NCBI GenBank assembly: GCA_944474755.1
Contig: OX104115.1
Span: forward strand, 52,952,648-53,016,647
DNA: 64,000 bases
DNA from: Limnoperna fortunei
Taxonomy: Eukaryota; Mollusca; Bivalvia; Mytilida; Modiolidae
Direction: 5' to 3'
Shown here: one piece after another, positions 19,370 through 29,600 of the stretch
Position numbering within the stretch: the stretch's first letter is position 1
Layout: every line of letters starts with the position of its first letter
Made by a program: the position numbers and the translations under genes
The notes under the pieces: model-generated
What the model was told of the DNA's origin: nothing
What the model saw: only the letters and a program-made list of their open reading frames with translations
The model's database searches: none

Positions 19370-19835
19370 AAAGAATTTGTCAACTTAGTAATTTTAATTA
19401 CATCCTGTTGGAATATTTGAGCAAAGCAAAGTAACAGCACGGCACGTCCCCGGTTGGCGGACTTGGGAAGCAACTATTTTGGGTTAAGTTGGAAATGAGA
19501 AATTTCAAGATCAATATGTTACGACTTGTTTACGTCATTTATTTACATTGACATTCAATGACTAAGGCCATTCGTTGGTCAGTCTTTGTCTAAATTTTTG
19601 ACAAGAAACACCGTCATGTGTATCGTTGCATAATCTTCTAGACTTGTATATTATTTTTTATTTATGCTGTATCGTCATGTTTGTCGATCCGATACTTAAT
19701 AAGCTTGCTGGTTGGTAGACTCTTTAGACTTTTATATAATATTTTGAACTACCTGTATTGTGTTTTTACACGATCCCAGTGGACTTATATTATTCCATCA
19801 CCGAATGAAAAAATACTTTAAGCATTTAGAGTTAA

Positions 19836-19879
19836 ACGCCACTGATGAGTCTTAAGTAGACGAAACGCGCGTCTGGCGT
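19836..19879 (+). ncRNA. Hammerhead ribozyme, type I, unit 7
   Basis: Identical core and stems. It sits in the last, 3'-truncated unit, which runs into the (TA)n microsatellite. Confidence 0.92.
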
Positions 19880-20154
19880 AAAGAATTTGTCAACTTAGTA
19901 ATTTTAATTACATCTTGTTGGAATATTTGAGCAAAGCAAAGTAACAGCACGGCACGTCCCCGGTTGGCGGACTTGGGAAGCAACTATTTTGGGTTAAGTT
20001 GGAAATGAGAAATTTCAAGATCAATATGTTACGACTTGTTTACGTCATTTATTTACATTGACATTCAATGACTAAGGCCATTCGTTGGTCAGTCTTTGTC
20101 TAAATTTTTGACAAGAAACACCGTCATGTGTATCGTTGCATAATCTTTTAGACT

Positions 20155-20156
<2 letters not shown>

Positions 20157-20225
<69 letters not shown>
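20157..20225. repeat. (TA)n microsatellite
   Basis: About 34 TA dinucleotides replace the end of the last 510-bp unit, at its CTTGTATA motif. A second (TA)n flanks the left side of the array at 16388-16424. Confidence 0.95.
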
Positions 20226-20228
<3 letters not shown>

Positions 20229-20276
20229 AACTATATTAAAATAAATGTTAATATTGTCAGTAATAAAGTTATATAG

Positions 20277-22053
20277 TTATGAGCGTCCATTCAGGATGGG
20301 TTTAAATTTCCTTATAAAATTTTTTTCTTTTATTTCTCGTAAAACAACACTGGACGTCTTCATTTTATAAAATGGAAATATTTTAAAAAGACCCCCACTG
20401 CACGTATCTAAATATTGACTAAGTGGTATTTTTCGATATTGGGGGGTCTCTTATTTGTTGACGATGGACTGTCATCCGTTGCTTTAGCGCATTACTCGTT
20501 TGACCAATGTATGACTTGTTACAATATGTACACTGAATACAATAAATTAAATTTACACTTTTACAGTTCATATCTGCGTTAGTGTACATTTTTCTTCCAT
20601 CGTCTAATGTTATTTCACTTCCCGTGTGAATATACGCACAAGTTCCGCATCGTTTGTCTCCGCATTTTCGTACTTCAAATGTCCGTGGTGAATTAGAATT
20701 AAATTGTGCTTTAGTTAATAAACGTTTTAAGTTTTGAGGTTGTCTTTTACTCTGAAGAAAAGTTCTATCGGTTATAAAGTTTTTAAGCTTATTACTTTGT
20801 GCAACTATCGGAATGTTATGTTTAGCTTCATTGAATATATTTGTGTTGCACGGATTATGCGTAACCACAAAAGGAATTAAGCTGTTGTCTGTCGGTTGGA
20901 CATTTTTAGCAGCACGAAGTTCGGCGATCGGCATCTGTGTGGATTTTTCAATGGCGTTGTTTATAAGAGTAAATGGGTATCCTTGTTTCAACAGAAACGT
21001 CTTTAATTCTTCAAGTCGCATTTTTCGTAAATCCGGTTTTTCTATAACTGTGCATAATTTTCGTGCTAAACAATATGGAATATTCCGTTTCGTATGTGAC
21101 GGATGACAGGATTTAAAATTTAAATATTGATGAGTGTCCGTATCTTTGTAGTAAATGTCGGTTATAATTTCTCCATTAATATTTTTCTCCACTAAGATAT
21201 CCAGAAATAGTATTTGTTGATTGTTTATTTCCGATGTAAAATTAATGGCTGGATGCAAGTCATTTAGAATTCCACTAAATGTTTTCAAATTTTGGTCCGT
21301 TTTTGTCCAGATTATAAAACAATCATCCAAAAACCGATACCATGAATTTTCTATGTATTTTGCCATCTCAATGCCTAATGTTTTCTCGATTTTTTGGTAT
21401 AGATTTTGTTCAAGGAATCCCATGACTAATGTTGCATAAGTGGGTGCAAATTTAGTTCCCATTGCAGTTCCCCGGATTTGTAAATAGTTTTTATCGTTAA
21501 AATTAAAAGAGTTATTTTCCAAAATAAGTTGTACTGCGTCGAGAATAAAGTCTATACTAAATCTGACGTTGATTTTATCCCTATGTTTTTCGACCCAATA
21601 TTTTATTGCAGACAATCCTAAGTCATGGGGTATATTCGTATATAGACTCGAAAGTAACAAGTTTAGCTTCCGGTTCTGTTCTTTTTGGTAAGTGTGACAG
21701 AAAGTCAATATCATCCCGAATAAAGCTTGGTACGCAAGAACATAATGGTTTAAGGATTATATCCATTAGATTACTTAAACGGTGAGTTGGACACGCCGGA
21801 CCAGCAATAATTGGCCTAAGTTTCAAGTCAGTTGGTTTTTCAACAATCACATATTCATTATTCTGTTCTTTAATTGCATTTTGAATAATTTTAGATTTAT
21901 GGACTTTTGGTAGACCATAAAAACTACTTGTCTTTACTTCAAAATTTGTGAGACAGTCCGATTCTTTGTCCGTTAATGATACCAAATTATGTAACCTCCT
22001 CATTATTTGATTGTCCATATTGTTAGGGATTTCTGAATAAAACGACACATCAT
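20277..22053 (-). pseudogene. Penelope-like element: reverse transcriptase with GIY-YIG domain, decayed
   Basis: The minus-strand coding region is recognisable as PLE RT: FYGLPKVHK and LRPIIAGP near the N-terminal side (about 21800-21930), SLYTNIPHD (about 21645), IRGTAMGTKFAPTYATL (about 21440-21480), the catalytic box RFLDDCFIIW (about 21310-21340) and LFLDILVE (about 21195). The C-terminus holds the GIY-YIG core IYCIQCTYCNKSYIGQT (about 20500-20550). A frameshift lies near 21640. A TAG at 20419-20421 interrupts the GIY-YIG part, whose remainder (KMKTSSVVLREIKEKNFIRK) continues in another frame to TAA at 20277. The 5' part is missing compared with the plus copy. PLEs copy by target-primed reverse transcription; this one is probably dead. 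Confidence 0.9.
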
Positions 22054-22479
22054 ATGTATATACATACCAAAAATATGTAACGGGACTAAGACACTTCCCG
22101 CTCTCTTTCCGAGTTCTTGTGATGTTATTATAAATAAACACGATTTTCAAAGTACAACATTTAATAAGTCTCTAATATCAATTCACATAGATTCAAGTTG
22201 GTACAATATATTAACCATTGCGAAATGTATATTGGTCAGCACTTTAAAAGAATAAATATCATGTCTTACCTAAGTCGTAAGTTATTCTAAAGTAAAGTTT
22301 TAGGACGAACAAATATTATCGTCTTCTCAATAGTGAATCCCCGTCTGACTGAGCGTCTTGTAATAATAATATACAGAAGCAAACAACTGGTACAAATGGT
22401 CCACCACAGAATCGTACAACAGGAGGAATAATTAACAAACAATTTAATCAAAATAAAAAACAAAGACGGATTCATTTTT
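22054..22479. other. Spacer between head-to-head PLE copies
   Basis: AT-rich. The minus-strand frame extending from the PLE to about 22150 is not PLE-like. Nothing else is recognised except a possible extension of the plus PLE 5' region towards 22300. Confidence 0.4.
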
Positions 22480-23308
22480 TAAAGTCGGGACAACAGACAC
22501 CGGAGAGAGACCAAAAACTGGAAACCACTATTCCAAAAGAAATAATAGATTAGATCCTAAAATTATAAACCTTTCAAGTAGAAGTTTAAATGATGACGAA
22601 CTCAAATTACTTAGCAGGGACTAAAATTCACTCCGACACCATCTCCTAACAAGGACGAACTAGTGGAGGATATTCAGAAATTTTGTCGTAAATTGAGGTT
22701 AGTTGAATATTTTGCGGACAAAAAAAGATGACAAGGAAGATGAATCTTTGATAAAAAATAAGTCAAAGTTCACCCCAAAGAAAAACTGCGATATACATCT
22801 AGACTCATACATTGATTCTATAATGAACTTTCCACTTGAAACTAATATTAATATAAAACGAAATATTTCCAAAACTGAGCAACATGCCCTTAAACGTTTA
22901 CAAACAGACAAATCAATCGTAATAAAGGAAGCAGATAAAGGGGGAGCAATCATTATCATGGACTCCAACTACTATCAAGCTCTAGTTGAGGAACAACTAA
23001 ATGATGTGTCGTTTTATTCAGAAATCCCTAACAATATGGACAATCAAATAATGAGGAGGTTACATAATTTGGTATCAAAGTACTCAGAATCATTAACGGA
23101 CAAAGAATCGGACTGTCTCACAAATTTTGAAGTAAAGACAAGTAATTTTTATGGTCTACCAAAAGTCCATGAATCTAAAATTATTCAAAATGCAATTAAA
23201 GAACAGAATAATGAATATGTGATTGTTGAAAAACCAACTGACTTGAAACTTAGGCCAATTATTGCTGGTCCGGCGTGTCCAACTCACCGTTTAAGTAATC
23301 TAATGGAT
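22480..23308 (+). pseudogene. Penelope-like element fragment, N-terminal part, plus strand
   Basis: It reads, with frameshifts and stops before 22700, as the PLE N-terminus: NLSSRSLNDDELKLLSR, FCRKLRLVEYFADKK, then an open stretch 22703-23335 with KEADKGGAIIIMD and FYGLPKVHE. The section from about 23001 to 23308 is the inverted counterpart of about 21771-22053, nearly identical apart from 15 bp (KYSES) deleted in the minus copy. It stops abruptly after LSNLMD, before the RT catalytic domain. It lies just upstream of gene A exon 1. Confidence 0.85.
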
Positions 23309-23524
23309 GACTGCTGGGCTAATGACACCCTCTAACGCACTTAATGTGAACGATTTTCTGGAAAACATTATGGTTTTGATAGTAACATAGTATTACATTT
23401 GTTAACGATAATGTTGGTTTGGGAATATACCAATGAAATATACATTTATTCATGAGTAAACATCCGGTAATTTTGTATTATAATAAAAACTATTAAATAT
23501 ATACACGAAACAGGAAAATACAAA

Positions 23525-23607
23525 ATGATGAAGGCAATGCGATACTCTTTATTGTTAATAACATTTTGTGCTAGGATACAGTTAATTTCTACTGGAATGT
23601 GTGCAAG
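23525..23607 (+). CDS. Gene A exon 1: signal peptide
   Basis: The exon opens with MMKAMRYSLLLITFCA, a basic N-region followed by a hydrophobic core, and ends in phase 2, exactly what the next exon requires. The assignment rests on phase and signal-peptide character. The donor GTTAAA is suboptimal. Confidence 0.6.
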
Positions 23608-26600
23608 GTTAAAAAGGTAGATGATATTTCAATTTTTTTATGATAAAAATTGTTTAATTCATATAGTCATTTTGCAATTAACTGCCACAACCTTAAAATT
23701 GTGAAAACTTTTTTTAATGATTTTCTTTTCACAAGACGTAGCTTGTTTTAACGTTTTAGAACTTTGATGGTAAAAGGGGTCTTGAATGTTTTAATTATTT
23801 AGTGCTTGAATATTGTTTTAGTCTGAACAGCACTATTGAGTCTTTATGAGACGATACGTCCGCCTGGCATGGTAAATTCCGGTGCCTCGTTGGCCGAGGG
23901 GTTAAGGTAGTTCGTCTACTATTGATCACGTTGTCAGTCAACACTGATATTGCGGGTTCGAGTCTCACTGCGGCAGTGTGTACTCGAATTCAATCTTACT
24001 GGACAAGGATTGTCAGATTTCCTACCGAACTTCGGGGGTTTTCTCCCGGTACTCTGGGTCTCTACCCCAATAAAAACTGGACGGCATCATATAGCTGAAA
24101 AATTGCTGAAAGTTGCGTTAAACAACATTCAAACAAACAAACAAATAGTTAAGATGGACAATCACGAATAATCGTCCGTTTCTTATCTTACCGCACCACG
24201 CATTGTGTTTATTCGTCTAAGAAACAACTTAAAGGGGATGCTCCTGAACATTATATCACTAAAAAACTAAGAAAATATAAAACAACTTTGGTACAACAAC
24301 TCTCTAAACTCAAGTTCGACAAACAAATTGAATCCTACTGGACATTTGACGGCCTCATATTGCCAAGAAAACTGAACGCAGTCGAAAAATGATCATCAAA
24401 GACAAATATGACATTGAAGACTTATTTAAATCCACAGAACAACCCAGACAAGAACTTGACTCATCCAATGCTACTGACTTTGACGAAACTATTGCCAGCA
24501 ACATCGTTGGCTGAATAATCATTTGTTATCTAACTATGTAAATTATCATTATTATGTTCAATACTTTACTTTCCTTACTTCTGTTCTAACATAGTATTTA
24601 AATGTTTACAACATAGTGTTCTGATTTAATACAGTACGTCACTTTCCCTTTGTTATTTAAATTGATAAAACCTGTTTCGCTCGATCATGTTCTGTATTAA
24701 AACATGTGCTGTTTATTTAATTATTGAATTAACCAGTCATTTAACATTACAAATCAAAGATCGAACTACATGTAATACTTAATTCTTGAAACTTTATACT
24801 GTTAAATACAAAAACATCGAATCTCTTAATATTAAGTATCGCGGATGTCCAAAGTGTCATTGTTTGAAAATAGATACTATTATTTATCATTATTTATTTT
24901 ATTATTTTCTATGTAATGTAATTTTACCGCAAGCCTATAAAATAGTATATGTCTTATGTATATTTTTGAGTGGATTACTGTTAGACCTGCTGAACTACAA
25001 CACATGCTTGGAGCCTCTGATGTTGTAGTTTATCACACCTATCAATCGACACAAACATATATATGAGCATAATAATAAATTATACATTATGTATGAAGTA
25101 TACAAGTATTTAACTATTTTATTATGATATTATATGTTATGTAACAAAAGAATGTGCTCTGTAATGCCTACATAACTTAATCATAGACGCACATTGTTTG
25201 TAATATTTATTGTTACCCAATACTTTTTCTCCATAGAATCCCATACCAACAGCCATATATCTGTACATGTTCTTGTCTCTAATTGAGAAAGTCCACCCTT
25301 TCTTATTTTTGTTGTATATATTTTTGCCTTTTAGTTTGTCATCTCTTAAAGGTACTGATTATATGATGTCCGTCCTTCTACAACTAATATTCCATGACTT
25401 GTGGCCCCCCGTATGCGAAAAAATGTACCCACTAAATCGATTACCGTACACAAGGGAGATAAGCCTTGGTTTACAAATGGACTTAGACGCAAAATGCGAA
25501 AAAGGGACAGGTATCGTAAATCTGCTATACAATCAAAAAGTGATAGTGATGTTCTGAGGTACAAACAGCAGAGAAACAGGGTTAATAATCTTAAGAAAGT
25601 AGCGGAAGTAAAGTTTGAACAAAATTTAGATAACTTAATACTTGAAAATGCATCTACACCCAGAACGTATTGGAAACTTATGAAAATGCTTCTAAAACCT
25701 ATAAAAGATCGATGGATATTCCCCGCTCAGGAATATAACACTCGGTACAGATACTGAAAATTATGTATATAAAGAAGCTGAAAAATGTGAAGTGCTAAAT
25801 AAATATGTTTCATGCATTTCTAAGGTCAATTACCAAAACCAACTTCCACCACCATTCGATCAAAGAACAGAAAATTGTATTGATAGTATTGAAATTGAAC
25901 AAAATGAAATTGTTTGTATCTTAAAAATTGTAAAAACAAATAAGGCATCTGGGCCAGATATCATAAGCCACATGATGCTAAAAATATGTCCTCAAAAAGT
26001 CTCAGTACCTCTGCAAATATTGTTTAACAAATCGCTTCGAAAATGTAAGTTTCCATCTAATTGGAAAATTGCATCAGTGGTTCCTATCTTCAAGAAAGGT
26101 GATCAGTCTTTGCATCTAATTATTGTCCTATATCACTGATAAGTTGTGTTGGGAAGGTGATGGAAATGATTGTTCACAAACATGTCTACGACCATTTTTT
26201 TTCTAACAATCTTTTATATGAATATCAATCAGGTTTCCTTCCAAATTACTGTACGGTTCATCAACTGCTTGAAATGTATAACTGTATACTTAACTCACTA
26301 GAGAAAAAAAATTAACTGTTTCGGTTTTTTTGTAATTTTTCTAAAGCGTTTGATAAAGTCTGGCATGATGGTCTCTTGAAGAAACTTAAAGCATATGGAA
26401 TAAAAAATAATCGCTATCTGTAGTTTGAAAGCTATCTAAAAGCAAGAAAACAAAAAGTTGTTATCCAATCGTCTGAGTCACCCTTAAATAATATAACAGC
26501 TGGTGTACCACAAGGATACGTCTTCGGACCCTTATTGTTCATTATCTATATTAATGACACTGCACTTAGATTAAAATCTTTGTGAAGGCTATTTGCTGAT

Positions 26601-29600
26601 GACACATCGTTTGACTATTCCTATCATGACCGAGAACACATTAAAACGGTTATTGATCATGATTTGCAAGAGTTGGACGATTAGTAAAAAAATAGCAAAT
26701 GTCATTTAACCAAACAAAACTGAAATTGTCATATTTCCGAACTCAGATGTAAATGATATAAATTTTAATCTAAATGATATTTTTATTCCTATATCCGATA
26801 GTCATAAACACCTGGGCTTAACATTTAGCAGGGATCCTAAATGGAACACCCACGTCGAAAACATCGTAAAAAGTGTCTCAAAACGTGCTCAGTAAAGGTT
26901 ATATTTAGTATTTATAAGACCAATGTTGGAATATGCATCAGAAGTTTGGGATAATTGTGGTGCTGGCAATGCCTCAAAGTTGGAACAATTACAATTAGAG
27001 GCAGCACGTATAGTAACAGGACTTCTTCTTTTTACAAATTTAGAAACATTATCTAGATAAATTGGTTGGGAAACTCTGGCTAATAGACGACTCAAACGCC
27101 GACTAAACATGTTTTATAACATCCAAAACCTTGACACTCCAAATTATCTAAATAGACTGGTACCTCCTAAGGTGCAAACACTGAGTGCATATCCACTAAG
27201 AAATGGTGAAGATATAATACTTCCGTCGATTACTTCGAACTCTTTTATTCCATATACAATAAGGCAGTAGAATAATATTGATCTACGTGGTCGGAAAGCA
27301 CCCTCTATTGGTGCTTTCAAGAATGCCTTGAAAGCATCCGGTCTAACCAGTTTAGAAGTGCCAAAACATTGTTCATATGGTCCACGAAAACTCAATATAA
27401 TTTTAGCACAACTTAGATGCTCTGCCTCCTTTCTTAATTATGATCTTTTTAGGGCAAATTTTGTTGTTAACCCTATTTGCAGATGCGGTGCCCCTATCAA
27501 AAACAAACAACATCACTTTTTTGCCTGTCCGCTATATAACAATGACAGAATTCAACTGTTAAATAACCTAACTTGGCTTCCGAATGGAATAAACATTGAT
27601 ATCAATACGCTTACCTAGTAAGTAAAGATCTATCCGATGATGAAAATATTCTATTTTGTAGAAATGTTTTCGAGTTTATTAAACGATCCAAAAGATTTAC
27701 AATTACCTAATTTGTCCAAGTGGACAATCATCTCATCAGCACTTTGTCTTTTTCCCTCTCTCACCCACTCTCTTTTTCTCTCTTTTTTGTTTTGGTGAAA
27801 TTTCACTATTTTGTATACTTTTATTTTTGTTTTATTATTTGCGAGTAGCTCGTAAATTTGTTTTAATCTATTTCATTTAAAATGCACGATCTTGTACCTT
27901 ATTATTATATATTTCATTATAATGTCTATTATTGTATTGAGAGGACTCTGTAAGTATGAATTTACTTGTGTACAATCCATTTTATTCTATTCTGAGCATT
28001 TGATTTAAGCCTAGGTGCATTAAATGCAATTTGATCATGTCTCTTGAAAAAGAGACACACTGATTTAAAGTGAATGTTATCAATGAAATCTACTTAAAAC
28101 TAAAAGGGTTATTAATGTGTTTTGACATCGAATTATCAATAATAGATGACAATGGCCAATATTTGGCCAGTAATACATCCCAGTAAAGAGGTATTGCTTG
28201 TTATCCTTATAATTAAATAAAATATTTCCCTAATGAACATTATTATTAAGATACTAAGAACACATTATTTTTTACAAAAATTCCAGGATTATTCCTATTT
28301 TCCGGGTAATCTGTCTTCCTCCCCAATAAAAACTGGATGTCATGAAATAGCTGAAAAATTGGTGGAAGTGGCGTTAAACACCATTCAAACAAGCAAAACA
28401 TTAAACACGCAAAAATACCCAGCATTGTACATTAGGTAATTGATTGCACATCTAATGTTGCGTTTTACATTGTAAGGCTTTACATTGTCCAAGAAAACTT
28501 TAAATGTCTCGTAGACCAGATGTAGGATGAATGAATATTCTAGATATATGTTGTCATCGTGCTTAAAGTCTTCGGTAATTAACTTACGTCAACGCAAGTT
28601 TGTATTTCCAATAACTTTCGCCTTTGTAAAGATAGTATGCCGATAATTCAAGATTCCTATGCAAACGTTAAAAGTCGATAAATGTATAGTTTAATTATTT
28701 ATTGTTTCTCAATGTAGTAAAGTGTTAACTTTAAAAGTGATTTTTTTCCTTTTCTATAATAAACCCTTAAAATCATTTTTTGAGTTTATAAAGTAGTTTG
28801 CATGAAATAATTATTTTTTCCTCGCGTCTGCTTCCGTTCTGTCAAAAATATCGCTTTATTTAGAAATAATGCATAAAAATATTTGAAACTTCTATAAGAA
28901 TAAAAATATTTACGGTATTAATATCAATTTATTTATTTTAGTTTATATGCAGGCGGGAAAACCATATTCTATACCGAATATTATTGTTGTTCATTCAACG
29001 AGATTGAGAAAGATGGAGATTGTCAAGGTAAAATTAAGGATTTATAAGTTGATTTTTAGTGACAAAGTTTCAGTTTATTCAAAACAAAATAGAAATACAA
29101 TTTCTACAAATGAAATTGAGACCTTGTACCTTGAATGTTAATATGCGTGGAGTCTGAACTGCAGCGATCTATGAAGTTAGCCATCTACTAACGACCACAG
29201 GTGTTTGATCACTGGGGTTGTGTTAGAGTTGGAATTCGGATTTGGTATGCTTCAACCTTATTGGACAAACAATTCTCGTTTTCCTGCCGAAGGTACGCTT
29301 TGTCACAAATTACTCAGGCTTCTTATCCCAATAAAAGCTGGATGCCACAAAATAGCTGCAGAACTGCTGAAAGTGACAAGAAACCTCAGAACGAATACAA
29401 GTAGATTTTATTGTGTGATTCATTGTGAGTGTGACTATTATATAGCTTCTTATTACCTATTTTAAAAAAAAGAATATCTAGTTTATTCTTGTCTTGTGTA
29501 AATGCTTCATTAAAGAACTAGGCATCGAGGATAACTCTGGTAATTCCACATACAAACGTACCACATTTTACGAGGATGAAATCCTGGCTAACCATGATTT

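Larger units (their letters stand above)
16662..20157 (+). repeat. 510-bp tandem array, hammerhead-ribozyme satellite / retrozyme-like
   Basis: Landmark ATTTTGAACTACCTGTATTG recurs at 16681, 17191, 17701, 18211, 18721, 19231 and 19741, an exact 510-bp period giving about 6.9 units. Copies are almost identical; single-base differences were seen at about 17960, 18422, 19405, 19660 and 20148. Each unit has one complete type I hammerhead on the + strand. No open reading frame spans a unit. The array breaks off into a (TA)n run at its right end. Small tandem repeats with type I hammerheads are known from PLEs and from animal retrozymes and satellites. Which of these this array is cannot be settled here. 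Confidence 0.93.
23608..28941 (+). other. Gene A intron 1, loaded with insertions
   Basis: It holds a degenerate hammerhead (23831-23870), a SINE (23880-24146), an ORF1-like relic (24180-24512), a LINE relic (25394-27618) and a partial SINE (28283-28402). Between 24520 and 25390 no feature is seen apart from the hairpin CTACAACA ... TGTTGTAG near 24990-25028. Confidence 0.6.

Noticed and set aside
16662..20157. CRISPR-like array
   Set aside because: The repeats are 510 bp, contiguous, without unique spacers, and the context is a eukaryotic genome.
20813..21439. Plus-strand open frames of 97 and 72 codons
   Set aside because: They lie antisense to the PLE RT and have no independent features.
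22699..22968. Minus-strand 89-codon frame
   Set aside because: Antisense shadow of the plus PLE fragment.
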